Below are positions 1-9,705 of a stretch of DNA of 64,000 bases, piece by piece (position 1 is the first letter of the stretch; each line of letters starts with the position of its first letter). The notes under the pieces were generated by a model, which saw only the letters and a list, made by a program, of their open reading frames with translations, had not been told where the DNA came from and ran no database searches. The stretch is from positions 28,866,277-28,930,276 of the forward strand of contig NC_049982.1 of assembly GCF_000003815.2 (NCBI RefSeq), given 5' to 3'. Source of the stretch: Branchiostoma floridae. Taxonomy: Eukaryota; Chordata; Leptocardii; Amphioxiformes; Branchiostomatidae. Both the position numbers and the translations under genes were made by a program.

Positions 1-835
1 ATGACCGATACGATCAAAATGTTTCGAAAGGGCAATGCGACTTTCCTTTCTTCGTTCAAATATGTATATAAGATACCAAAATTGAGATCCGTAGGATCTA
101 TTGGTAGAGGGCTATCGCAGCATCAACGAACGCTACCCGAAAACACTTAGAAACTATCATTCCCTTGCTAACAACAGCATCAATTTTGTCAACTTGCCCA
201 TGCCCGCCATATTGAACAATTCAAATCTTGGCACTGCGCGCTGATTGGCTTGTACGAAAAAACGCAAGCTCATTAATATTCATGAGCAGAACTAGTAATA
301 GCGAGATATAGTTGATGTAGTTCTACGATCGGGTTCGTCTCTGACTAGGAGAATGCATTTTTGCTAGGCGAATGACATGGATTTTGGTCCGTTGGTACAT
401 GAAATCTTATAGCACGCATCAATTTTCGACCCCCCCCCAAACAAAGTTTTCGACTTATACTGTAAATTGTAAAAAAGCAGATGAAAAATGAGCAAATATA
501 TACCGTAAGGGTATGCCCAGGTGATGTCATCCATTCAACCAAATCAACATGACCTGAAATATTGTGAAAAAATAAATATATTTTCGCAAGAAAGCTGAAA
601 CAGAGGGCATGTCACGCCCATGAAAATAAAGCCTAATTTCGCAAACATATATATCCGTAGGTAGTACATGGTAATCCATACACCATTTCTGCTTGAAAAT
701 TTCTGATATTTTTTTTAAATCATAATCATCATCATTACTCATCCTCTGAGGTGCAGGAAGTGAACTTTTTTTCAATTTTTTTAAATAATTGCCTATGTAG
801 TATTGAAAAGCGAGTAAAAAATGAATATCGGCTAC
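1..835. other. No gene recognised; one dispersed repeat copy
   Basis: I see no exon with convincing splice sites here. Positions about 401-516 match a repeat found at 14283-14470, 31485-31600, 36848-36960 and 53030-53180. Shared landmarks are a GCATCAATTTTCG-like segment and AAATGAGCAAATATAT further on. If the minus-strand gene whose first exon ends at 836 is intact, its intron 1 would cross this stretch and leave the window at base 1. Confidence 0.5.
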
Positions 836-1061
836 CTGCAGACGAGTACGTTGCGTTACGTTTCACCGCCTCGGCTTCTTCGTACGTGTAGTCTGAAGAC
901 GTTTCTTGCTCTTCTTGAAACCTCTCAGCACCGTTGCCATGGCGGACACGCCCTCGAGAACCACCCTGATGGACAGGACGGGGTTGGGACGGCGGCCCGC
1001 TGGTTTGGCCGCCGTTAGGACGAGGGAAAGGGGACCGAACCGGCTCTGCTTGCTCGTACAT
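836..1061 (-). CDS. First coding exon of a putative membrane protein with YExAExV tail motifs
   Basis: Reading down from ATG at 1061, the exon encodes 75 residues plus one base (phase 1) and ends at TGCAG|GTAGCC, a plausible donor at 835. The peptide starts MYEQAEPV and has a Pro/Gly/Gln-rich middle (residues 9-33). An acidic part (46-57) leads to YEEAEAV at 60-66. The two tyrosine motifs Y2-E-x-A-E-x-V and Y60-E-x-A-E-x-V look like cytoplasmic signalling or trafficking motifs. I recall similar N-terminal tails on predicted type II membrane proteins of amphioxus, but cannot confirm this here. There is no membrane segment in the exon; it would come from later exons, probably beyond base 1. An overlapping frame is also open for about 100 codons, but this frame is favoured because its first 33 residues are kept in two further copies. 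Function unknown. Confidence 0.5.
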
Positions 1062-1128
1062 TTGGACCGTAGTGTGCAAACAACCACCCCGCAGTGTATA
1101 ACTAGCGTGAGTAGCGATAAAAAAATAC

Positions 1129-1195
1129 ATAAATATACCTTGATTGGTCTGACTACGTAAGGCCACATTTGCATTTATTTGAGGGATGACGTGGC
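1129..1195 (-). promoter_or_regulatory. Putative promoter of the 836-1061 exon: TATA, octamer, CRE half-site
   Basis: Upstream of the ATG at 1061, on the minus strand, lie TATATTTAT (1129-1137), the octamer ATGCAAAT (1167-1174) and a CCACGTCA half-CRE (about 1187-1194). The spacing allows a start about 30 nt below the TATA box and a short 5' UTR. The octamer is kept in the copies at 3116-3123 and 4421-4428; the TATA element is kept at 4383-4391 and degraded in the second copy. Motif calls are by eye. Confidence 0.4.
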
Positions 1196-1529
1196 ATTAG
1201 GTGGTGCAAATGGCATTTTGTTTTTCTGAAAGTGGCAGACTAATTTTCTAAGAAATACACGTTAGCGTGGGCTGGGACGGAGAAACATATTTAAAAAGTT
1301 TGCACGTGAAAACTCTTTAAAAAGTCATTGGATCCTTGTGATTTTATAGAGACATTGCATACCCTTCCTCTGGACACCACATGCAGTTTCCATATAAGGA
1401 AAAAATAATGACGGATACGTTGACGTACCAACTATCGCTCAAATAAAATTCTAAAAAGTTTTAAAAAAGTTTAAGTTTGCCCATGCATCTACAGACGCGT
1501 AGGGTGGCGCCCATCCCCACTTCGAAGCC

Positions 1530-2085
1530 CTTGGGCCACACATGCTGGCTACCTTTGACCCGCTGGTGACGTCACCTGTCCATCCAGATCATGTGACAAA
1601 TGCACGCACTGGGTACAACTTTGGAGAGATCAGACGACTGCTCTAAAGATTGTTGGTAAGCGCTTTACTTTGGGTACAGAAAATAGCCTTTCATGAAAAT
1701 TCCACATCCAATGCCTCACAGTCCCAAGGTGTACGGCTTTCTAATGGTAGCTATATGCTAAGCGATGACTGGATTTAAAAACCGTTACAAGAGAAATCAT
1801 TCCACACTTATAAGTCCCTCGGCGGAGACAATAGAGATTTATAAATCCCAAGGCCACGACTTATCTAAAGCCTTATCTGCAGACAACACCGATCGATCGT
1901 CTATAGATCAACACTTATGTAATAAGGCATGTTATATCATAAATGGTCATGATATGATTCATTGGTGCTAGAAGAGATCCAGATCGATATGTAGGGGGCA
2001 TAACCTAGATACCCGTAATGGTTAAGCAGGGCCTTGAGAACTGGAATACATACAGATCACCATAATTGAAAAGCATTCAAGTTTT
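1530..2085. promoter_or_regulatory. CRE/TATA module, array copy A
   Basis: A perfect palindromic CRE, TGACGTCA, is at 1567-1574, with CATGTGAC just downstream in place of the CACGTGAC seen in copies B and C. About 230 bp further is a TATAAG-like box followed by CCCTCGGCG. This resembles a promoter, but no gene is attached on the plus strand; it could also act upstream of the minus-strand first exon. Confidence 0.35.
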
Positions 2086-2590
2086 CCGACGGCTGAGCAG
2101 ACAAGTCACGTGTCCCCCTACCCTGATGCCCCTCTGACCCCATTTACCCTCTGACTTTTCCCCCATCTCCCATGTAGGTCATTCGTGGCTTCTCCTTCAC
2201 TGAGTACGGTCATATTTCCCGCCCAACCCTACCCTCACTTATCTGACTTCAAGACGCTCATGTTGTTAATTATACTGTATGGTCTGTTTCTACTATAGCT
2301 TTTTCACTCAGTTGTATCTTAACCTAGTCTCTATGCAATCTTGAGAGAGATCAAACCCTTACGCTATTGTTTGTGCTCACAGAGTGACTGCTTGTGGGAT
2401 TCAGTAGATGTGTGTGTAAAGTTGAGCCCCTGTGTGGCGCATGCTGACTTCGTGTACGTTCTGGTATGAATTGAAGCTTGACATGCAAGTATGCAACTTA
2501 GACCCTGACATGACTTTTTAGTGCTGTAGCTAGCCAAGTCGCTGTGTTGTTCTCTTCGGAGCTTGCGAAGAAGAGAATTCCATATTCTAC
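2086..2590. other. Extra segment present only in array unit A
   Basis: Comparison with units D and E, where the left flank runs straight into the TACC-rich right flank, shows about 500 bp of extra, pyrimidine-rich sequence. I see no terminal repeats, no open frame and no other copy in the window. It may be an insertion, or a segment lost from the other units. Confidence 0.4.
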
Positions 2591-2736
2591 CTGGTTGCCA
2601 GACTGATACCAGTTGTTAGAAGTGCATAACAATCCTCCTGCATATTGTATTTGTTCTTCTAGTAGCTATTTGAGGGTTTTATACTTGAACATTTTTGCAG
2701 ATATTGGCAATGAAACGGAATGCATGATTTCAATTA

Positions 2737-2920
2737 GGTACATACAACTTCGAGAGGGACGTAGAATTCGGGTCCAATGTTCGAGGAGGTACCCCGAGAA
2801 GGTCAGAAGGGCGAGGGATAGCAACCCCTCCCTATAGAAATTATCCCTTGCCACTAAAACACAAGGAAACTTCTTGCCACTGGGCACTACAAGTGTCTGA
2901 ACAAATGAACGAGATTATAA
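2737..2920 (+). mobile_element. SINE 3' fragment, array copy B
   Basis: Matches the body of the tRNA-derived SINE at 17825-18110 (TTCGAGGAGGTACCCCGAG, CACTAAAACA, GGGCACTAC) but lacks its tRNA-like head. It ends near GAGATTATAATG, exactly where the neighbouring first-exon copy loses its reading frame. Similar fragments lie at 4038-4222 and 5587-5776. Confidence 0.6.
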
Positions 2921-3021
2921 TGACCCTGATGGACAGGACGAGGTTGGGGCGGCGGCCCGCTGGTTTGGCCGCCGTTAGGACGAGGGAAAGGGGACCGGAC
3001 CGGCTCTGCTTGCTCGTACAT
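2887..3021 (-). pseudogene. Truncated first-exon copy B
   Basis: From ATG at 3021 the first 33 codons match the 836-1061 exon, with Ser25 replaced by Pro. After HQG the reading enters the adjacent SINE fragment, adding 11 unrelated residues before TAG (2887-2889), 44 residues in all. The acidic part and the second YEEAEAV motif are lost, and there is no donor like the one at 835. The octamer at 3116-3123 remains but the TATA box is damaged. A truncated duplicate is the simplest reading; a short expressed peptide cannot be excluded. Confidence 0.6.
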
Positions 3022-3534
3022 TTGGACCGTACTGTGCAAACAAACATCCCGCAGTGTATAACTAGCGATTAAAATGCATGGATATACCTTGATTAGTCTG
3101 ATGACGTAAGACCACATTTGCATTTATTTGGAGGGATGACGTGGCATTAGGTGGTGCAAATGGCATTTTGTTTTTCTGCAAGTGGTAGACTAATTTTCAA
3201 AAAAGACGTTAATCTGTGTGGGAGGGGGGATCCTAGAAGTTTGCACGCGAGAGCTCTGAATGGAATCATTGAATCCTTGTTATTTTATTTAGACAATGCA
3301 ACCCCGTTCTCTACACGGACACTACAGTTCCCAAACAACAGGATGCTTATGGCCTGACAGAAATGTTGACGTACAAAGTATCGTTCAAATAAAAGGCCTA
3401 ATATGACAAACAAGAGGCGTAATCATAAAGACTCCCCATGACATTCCATGACTCTGGATAATGTCAGAATATCAGACCCTGAGCTAAGAGGAGTTAAAGA
3501 GGCATTAAATATGAGGCCATATGAAGCCGAGACG

Positions 3535-4008
3535 GGGGCCGATACCGAATGCCGCGCACCTTTGACCCACTATTGACGTCACCTTTCCGTCCATATCACG
3601 TGACATATGCACTCATTTTGGTAATAAAACTTCGGAAAGATCAGACGACAGCTCTAACTCTGAAGATTGTTGGTAAGCGCTTTACTTTGGGTACAGAAAT
3701 AGCCTTTCATAAAAATTCCACATCCAATGCCTCACAGTCCCGAGATGTACGGCTTTCTAATGGTAGCTATATGCTAAGCGATGACTGGATTTAAAAACCG
3801 TTACAAGAGAAATCATTCCACACTTATTTAAGTCCCTCGGCGGAGACAATAGAGATTTATAAATCCCAAAGCCACGACTTATCTAAAGCCTTATCTGCAG
3901 ACAACACCGATCGATCGTCTATAGATCAACACTTATGTAATAAGGCATATTATATCATAAATAGTAATGATATGATTCATTGGTGCTAGATGAGATCCAG
4001 ATCGATAT
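3535..4008. promoter_or_regulatory. CRE/TATA module, array copy B
   Basis: TGACGTCA is at 3574-3581, followed within about 20 bp by an E-box CACGTGAC. The downstream block carries TTATTTAAG where the other copies have a TATAAG-like box, a small change that also breaks the short open frame seen in copies A and C. Confidence 0.35.
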
Positions 4009-4037
4009 GTCCAATGAAACGGAATGCATGGTTTCAA

Positions 4038-4222
4038 TTAGGTTTGTACAACTTTGGGAGGGACGTAGAATTCAGGTCCAATGTTCGAGGAGGTACCCCG
4101 AGAAGGTCAGAAGGGCGAGGGATAGCAACCCCTCCCTATAAAGATTATCCCCTGCTACTAAAACACAAGGAAACTTCTTGCCACTGGGCACTACAAGTGT
4201 CTGAACAAATGAACGAGATTAT
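4038..4222 (+). mobile_element. SINE 3' fragment, array copy C
   Basis: Nearly identical to the fragment at 2737-2920 and in the same position relative to the first-exon copy. The SINE junction therefore predates the duplication that made units B and C. Confidence 0.6.
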
Positions 4223-4325
4223 AATGACCCTGATGGACAGGACGGGGTTGGGGCGGCGGCCGGCTGGTTTGGCCGCCGTTAGGACGAGGGAAAGGGGACC
4301 GGACCGGCTCTGCTTGCTCGTACAT
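4191..4325 (-). pseudogene. Truncated first-exon copy C
   Basis: ATG at 4325 opens a 44-codon frame with the same structure as copy B: 33 residues of the first exon (Gly22 changed to Arg, Ser25 to Pro), then the same 11 SINE-derived residues and TAG at 4191-4193. The upstream elements are intact: TATATTTAT at 4383-4391 and ATGCAAAT at 4421-4428. The promoter could therefore still work although the coding exon is cut short. A longer plus-strand open frame over 3990-4376 is an antisense shadow of this block and the SINE. Confidence 0.6.
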
Positions 4326-4382
4326 TTGGACCGTACTGTGCAAACAACCGTCCCACAGTGTATAACTAGCGATTAAAAATAC

Positions 4383-4449
4383 ATAAATATACCTTGATTA
4401 GTCTGATGACGTAAGACCACATTTGCATTTATTTGGAGGGATGACGTGG
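4383..4449 (-). promoter_or_regulatory. Promoter copy upstream of truncated exon C
   Basis: Minus-strand TATATTTAT (4383-4391), octamer ATGCAAAT (4421-4428) and a CCACGTCA half-site (about 4441-4448) keep the order and spacing seen at 1129-1195. Confidence 0.4.
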
Positions 4450-4854
4450 CATTAGGTGATGCAAATGGCATTTTGTTTTTCTGCAAGTGGTAGACTAATT
4501 TTCTAGGATAAAGACGTTAATCTGGGTGGGAGGGGGAGATCCTATAGAAGTTTGCACACGAGAACTCTGAATGAAATCACTGAATCCTTGTTATTCCATT
4601 GAAACAATACAACCCCGTTCTCTGCATGGACATTACAGTTCCCGAACAACAAGATGATAATTGTCTGACAGAAATGTTGACGTACAAAGTATCGCTCAAA
4701 TAAAAGGTCTAACATGACAAATAAGAGGCGTAATCATATAGACTCCCCATGACATCCCATGACTTTGGATAAAGTTAGAATATCAGACCTTGAGCAAGCA
4801 CACGTCTAAGAGGAGTTTAAGAGGCATTAAATATGAGGCCATATCAAGCCGAGA

Positions 4855-5440
4855 CGGGGGCCGATGCCGAATGCCGGGCACCTTTGACCCACTATTGACG
4901 TCACCTTTCCGTCTATATCACGTGACACATGCACGCATTGGGGTAATAAAACTTCGGAAAGATCAGACGACTGCTCTTAAGATTGTTGGTAAGCGCTTTA
5001 CTTTGGGAACAGAAAATAGCCTTTCATGAAAATTCCACATCCAATGCCTCACAGTCCCAAGGTGTACGGCTTTCTAATGGTAGCTATATGCTAAGTGATG
5101 GCTGGATTTAAAAACCGTTACAAGAGAAATTATTCCACACTTATCATGCCCTCGGCGGAGACAATAGAGAGTTATAAAACCCAAGGCCACGACTTATCTA
5201 AAGCGTTATCTGCAGACAACACCGATCGATCGTCTATAGATCAACACTTATGTAATAAGGCATATTATATCATAAATAGTAATGATATAGATTCATTGGT
5301 GCTAGAAGAGATCCAGATCGATATGTAGGGGGAATCGTTGAGGCATAACCTAGACACCCGTAATGGTTAAGCAGGACCTTGAGAGATGGAATAGATACAG
5401 ATCACCATTGTAATATCATAGAGCATTCAGTTTTTTTCTT
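4855..5440. promoter_or_regulatory. CRE/TATA module, array copy C
   Basis: TGACGTCA at 4896-4903 with CACGTGAC close by. The downstream block has the CCCTCGGCG sequence, and its plus-strand frame 5095-5328 stays open for 77 codons. That open frame looks like chance, because copy B is frameshifted in the same place. Confidence 0.35.
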
Positions 5441-5586
5441 CTGCTTGCCAGACTGACACAAGCTGTTAGAAGTGCATAACAATCCTCCTGCATATTGTAT
5501 TTATTCTTCTAGAAGCTATTTGAGGGTTTTATACTTGAAAAGTTTGCAGATATTGGCAATAAAAAAAACAGAGTGCATGGTTTTCA

Positions 5587-5776
5587 TTAGGAACATACAA
5601 TTTTGATAGGGACGTAGAAGTCGGGTCCAATGTTCGAGGAGGTACCTCAAGAACGTTAGAAGCTTGAGGGCAAGGGGTAGCAACCCATCCCTTTAAAAAT
5701 TATCCCCTGCCACTAAAACAGCAAGGAAAATTCTTGCAACTAGGCACTACACTGAACGAATGAACGAGATTATAAT
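5587..5776 (+). mobile_element. SINE 3' fragment, array copy D
   Basis: Diverged copy of the SINE fragments at 2737 and 4038. After its TATAATG end the array continues directly with the CGTTGACGTACGAAC block, so the whole first-exon and promoter part is absent from unit D. Confidence 0.5.
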
Positions 5777-5964
5777 GGCCCGACGGTTTCGTTGACGTAC
5801 GAACTATCGCTCAAATAAAAAGTCACACGTGGCAAACTCCCAGCGCAATCATATAGACTCGCAATGACATTATGTATAACATTGAATACAATTAGACCCT
5901 GATTACGACTACGTCTAATAGGAGTAAAAGAAAAAAACCCCACTAAACATGAGAGCCTATGAAG

Positions 5965-6540
5965 CCAAGACGGGGGCAGATATCGACTGCCGGGCACCTT
6001 TGACCCACTGTTGACGTCACCCTTATGTTCATGTCATGTGACACACGCATGCGTTTGGGTAATACAACTTCAAAAGGATCAGACGACTGCTCTAAAGCTT
6101 GTTGATGAGCAATCTACTTTGGGTACAGAAAAAATAGCATTTCATAATAAATTCGCATTCAATGCTTTACATGTCCAACGTGTAAGCCTTCCCAAGGGTA
6201 GCTATATGCTAAGCGCTAGCTGGATTTAAAAGCCGTTAAGAAAAATCAACATGCAACACGTATAAGGCCATCGGCGAGACAACAGGGAATTACAAAATCC
6301 AAGGACACGACTTATCTAAATACTCATCTGGAGACAAAACCGTCTATAGATCAGACGCTTATGCAGTCAGACAAATGATAAGTAGTCTTGATTCAATGGT
6401 GCTAGAAGAGATCCAACTCGATATGGCTGGGGCATTGTGGGGCATAACCTAAGCACCCGTAATGATTAAGCAGGGCCTCTAGAGCTCCTTTGCAAAACAT
6501 ACAGATCATCATTGCAATTAAAGATCATTTATGTCTACCC
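5965..6540. promoter_or_regulatory. CRE module, array copy D
   Basis: Diverged unit that still has a perfect TGACGTCA (6012-6019) followed by CATGTGAC. Preservation of the octamer-length palindrome in four diverged units is notable. The exon is gone, so any present function is doubtful. Confidence 0.3.
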
Positions 6541-6786
6541 TGTTTACCAGATTGATACCAGGCTGGCAGTCAGTTTCTTCGGCGGTTCAAGGCAGTATGC
6601 CCGACTATGTAAATAAGCGCTCCTGGGAGTTTAGACCGAGGAACTTTTGCCTGGTGCAAAACTCCCTCGGGCTAAACCTCCCCGGACTGGTTATCTAGAT
6701 AAAAGGACACACTGCATTGGGACTATGAAAAAAGCCCGACGGCCCATGTGGTGTGGCACCTAACTGGGTAATTTTTATTTGGCAGA

Positions 6787-7173
6787 GTATCGCTGAAGAG
6801 GTTCATCAGTCACGTATGCATACAGTTACTATCAATTTTCTTCCAACAGTGACTGTTTTAAAGGTATAGTACGTACCTCCAATTTTTCGATGTCTGACAG
6901 CACATCTTGGTCACGGAGAATGGCATAGTCTCGATCTCGCGAGCCTGGTCTAGTCTCGTGTTCTCTCGCGAGATCGAGACTAGNNNNNNNNNNNNNNNNN
7001 NNNNNNNNNNNNNNNNNNNNNNNNNNNNNNNNNNNNNNNNNNNNNNNNNNNNNNNNNNNNNNNNNNNNNNNNNNNNNNNNNNNACCATGATGTGCTCTCA
7101 GACCAAGTGTGACCAAGGTGTGTGACCAGACTACTTTTAAAATAGTCACTGTTAGGAGAAAATTGATAGTATC
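6787..7173. mobile_element. Foldback element copy 1, interrupted by an assembly gap
   Basis: The ends form an inverted repeat: CTATCAATTTTCTTCCAACA on the left against TGTTAGGAGAAAATTGATAG on the right, followed inwards by GTGACTGTTTTAAA and matching inverted sequence. A second palindrome with TCTCGCGAG arms sits in the middle. The element is flanked by an 11-bp direct repeat, TATTTGGCAGA, at 6776-6786 and 7174-7184. Array unit E shows the uninterrupted site near 8140-8160. The length is uncertain because of the gap. A related copy is at 42026-42502. Long arms and a 9-13 bp target duplication fit a MULE-like or foldback element; no transposase is present. Confidence 0.65.
6984..7083. other. 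Assembly gap (100 N)
   Basis: Exactly 100 N, so probably a placeholder of unknown true size. It begins directly after the second arm of a TCTCGCGAGATCGAGA palindrome. Open frames reported through it are artefacts. Confidence 0.95.
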
Positions 7174-7369
7174 TATTTGGCAGACGATGTCAATAACAAT
7201 TGCCGGCAATGCTAGAGGTAACAAGATCTAGAACTCTAATGGATTCAAATCCTAGCGTTCCTGACTTCTGTCCCTGTAACGTCTACGTCACATTATAAAC
7301 AAACCAGGGCCTGGCCGGACAGCTTTCGGGGACGAAAAATGATGATATAAAAGATGTACAGAGAACAGC

Positions 7370-8175
7370 CATTCGTTTAATCCAACTTGAAATGGTTCGG
7401 ACGACTGCTCTAAAGGTTGTTGGTAAGCGCTTTACTTTGGTCACAGAAACAGCCTTTCATAACTAAAAGCTCTGCATCCAATACCTGACATTCCCTACGT
7501 GTAAGCCTTCCCAAGGTTAAGCGATGGCTGGATTTAAAAGCCGTTAAGAGAAATCAACATGCTACACGTATATAAGGCCCTCGGCGAGACAACAGGGAAT
7601 TACAAAATCCAAGGCCACGAGGTATCTAAAGACTCATCTGGACAAAATCCCGAGGACTTCTATAGATCAGCGCGTGTTTAATCAGCTATATCGTGGCCTT
7701 GATTCAATGGTACCACAAGGGACCCAACTCGACATGCAAAGGGGATTATAGGAGCATAACCTGTAGACACCCGTAATGGTTAAGCGGACCTTGAGAGCTC
7801 CTTTGCAATACATACAAATCATCGTTGCAATTGAAGAGCATTTATGTGTACCCTGGTTACCAGATTAATACAAGGCCGACAGCCGTTTTTTTCGGCGGCT
7901 CAAGAAAGTCTGCCCGCCGATCTTAACTAACCCAAGCCGTCCAGGGAGTTTAGCTCGAGGGCCAAAACGCCGCAAAACTCCAATCAATCATTCACAGGCA
8001 TCATTCAGCAGTCTGATGCATGGCGGCTACAGACTACAAAACTCCCGTGAGCTTTGATTTAGATCGGCGGTCATACTGCATTGGGACGCCGCCGAAGAAA
8101 CCGGCTGGCAACCGGACCCGTCTCGTTAATCTGTCAGGGTAATGTGTATTTGACAGAGGATCGATAACTAATAAG
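7370..8175. repeat. Array unit E (diverged, no first exon)
   Basis: Keeps the GTTGGTAAGCGCTTTACTTTGG block, the TATATAAGG box followed by CCCTCGGCG, and the TTTTTTCGGCGGCTCAAG block shared with unit D near 6570. It has neither the CRE nor the first exon. It ends with TATTTGACAGAGGATCG, the empty version of the site split by the foldback element in unit D. Confidence 0.6.
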
Positions 8176-8204
8176 AGTCGCAGAGCGGCAATTCTAACTG
8201 AGTG

Positions 8205-8350
8205 AGATCACGTGGTGCGATCAGCAGTGCGTTGGGCTCAGGCCCAAGAGGTCTTGAGTTCGAATGCTGCCATGTCAACTATCTTGTACCCTTGGGAAAG
8301 GCACTTTACACGACTTTCCTCACTCAACTCAGGTGTAAACTAGAGTTCGG
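8205..8350 (+). mobile_element. tRNA-derived SINE
   Basis: Has a degenerate tRNA-like head with a GAGTTCGAATGC B box, then the body motif CTTGGGAAAGGCACTTTACA with CGACTTTCCTCACT. The same body recurs at 20790-20960, 36606-36760 and 40782-40925 (plus) and 10865-10985 and 52085-52140 (minus). Confidence 0.7.
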
Positions 8351-8358
8351 CGACCTCA

Positions 8359-9421
8359 TACCTCCATGAAAATTTAGAACTTTCGTAAATTTCATGCAAT
8401 TGACTAACACATTAACATAATTTATGCATGGTATTTTTCATCATTGACTAACGTACACATGTCACAATTATAAAATTCCCATTATTAATCAAAGCGTTTT
8501 TGCAATTTTTACATAAATTATGCAAATAAGTTCCTCATTACCATATTTGGTATCTGCTTATATTCCACCTATCATAGTTAACATGTATTACATTTATTGA
8601 AGTCCAATGGAATTATACAATTTCCTCATTAATTATGCAAATTCAGTCCTCATTTGCATAAAATGTTTATCATTATGAACATCTTTGCCTAAGGTACCCG
8701 CATGCCTAATATGATGCCAATCCATCAATCCTTTCTGCAGTTATCCTCTTTAGAATGTCTTGACAAAAACGCCCCTGCAGGTCCGAAATTAAATGTTAGG
8801 GGGCTGAAACCTGCCCCACTTTGTCATGACACTGCAAGCTATCTACCACACAAATTTCAAGACCATATCACATCCAGGACAAGAGATACATTGAAAAAAC
8901 TGCCATGATATAATATCCTCATTAATTATGCAAATGTGCTCCTATTTTGCATAATTAGTATTTAATCTTGTACAACATTGTCTAAAGTACCTACATACCA
9001 AAAATCATGAAAATCCGTTGTTCCCTTCTTGAGTTATCTTCGTCAGAAGTTTTTGACAAAAATGCCCCTGCTATCCCCAAACTAGACGCTAGGGGGCCCA
9101 AACGTACGTAATTTTTTCCTGAGCACAAGAGCTATCTAATACTTAAAAATCTTGACCATAGCATGTTCAGAACACCGAGATGGCAAAACCGGAAGTTGCG
9201 CTGCAGTACCAAGGCCACACACCAGGGGGCCCAAAATTGACCTTGACCTTCGTCTTCCCAACCCCTACCTACATACCAAATATCATCGTAGTCCATCAAG
9301 AGGTTCTCAAGTTATGATGACCACAAATATGCGGACACACAGACACACACACAAACACACACACACACAAACACACACACAGACACACTCAAAACTATAC
9401 CTCCATTTTTTCATGGAGGTA
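8359..9421. mobile_element. Non-autonomous TIR element of about 1.06 kb with internal duplication
   Basis: The left end TACCTCCATGAAAA is the inverse of the right end TTTTTTCATGGAGGTA, giving terminal inverted repeats of about 14 bp. Inside, two related segments (about 8690-8960 and 8985-9240) share a GGTACC-like entry, a TTGACAAAAAYGCCCCTG block and a TAGGGGGC block, so the interior is a tandem duplication with period near 300 bp. A CA-rich microsatellite precedes the right end. Open frames at 8702 and 9152 are repeat translations. I see no clear target duplication longer than TA and no transposase. Confidence 0.65.
9334..9388. repeat. Imperfect CA microsatellite
   Basis: Run of ACAC interrupted by AGAC and AAAC, near the right end of the TIR element. 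Confidence 0.9.
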
Positions 9422-9464
9422 ATGAGTACCTAGCTGCGGCCAGTGGCAGTGACAGGCCTTTGTG

Positions 9465-9705
9465 GCAGTGGTGGGCCGTAGGGGCATGTTCGGGCATGAC
9501 GCACCCGCTATACACGAGTCGGGGGTGGGAGGTCCCCTTACATCCTTGGTCAGAAGTCTTTCTAGGAGACGGAAACTCCAAATACCAAACCTGCATATGC
9601 TGGGGCTGTCTTACACGTTGCATGCAGTTCTTGTGCCTCTGAGACTTAGCGCGTCAGTGGACAAGAGAGTGGAGAAGAAAGCGCACACCCCTCCTTCCCC
9701 TTAAA
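9465..9705 (+). repeat. Dispersed repeat, family B
   Basis: Matches 59875-60120 (minus) and, in part, 42096-42272 (plus). Landmarks are GGCATGTTCGGGCATGA, CATCCTTGGTCAGAAGTC and AGGAGACGGAAACTCC. The frame 9462-9704 aligns without gaps to the minus-strand frame in the 59.9 kb copy and both end in a HTPxSP-like sequence. A decayed coding segment of a retroelement is possible. The 42.1 kb copy ends in an (AAAT)n tail, which favours a retroposon. Confidence 0.6.

Larger units (their letters stand above)
836..8175. repeat. Tandem array of five related units of roughly 1.1-1.3 kb
   Basis: Shared landmarks recur in order: first-exon block, promoter block, TGACGTCA module, a GATTGTTGGTAAGCGCTTTA-like block, and a TATAAG-like block followed by CCCTCGGCG. 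The first-exon block is at about 1061, 3021 and 4325. The GTTGGTAAGCGC block is at about 1652, 3670 and 4985, with diverged copies near 6100 and 7420. Copies B and C (2.9-5.3 kb) are most alike; D (5.6-6.8 kb) and E (7.37-8.17 kb) are diverged and lack the first exon. Unit A carries extra sequence at about 2086-2590, and C lacks about 600 bp before its SINE. Short open frames near 1765, 3780 and 5095 come from the TATA block; the middle copy is frameshifted, so I do not treat them as genes. Confidence 0.8.

Noticed and set aside
1765-5328. Similar plus-strand frames at 1765-1971 and 5095-5328 (FKNRYKRN start) that look like a small conserved gene
   Set aside because: They are array copies of one block; the copy near 3780 is frameshifted, and the block looks like a promoter (TATAAG-like box, CCCTCGGCG) rather than coding sequence.
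6832-7224. Open frames running through the N gap
   Set aside because: Artefacts of translating N; the flanks are a foldback element.
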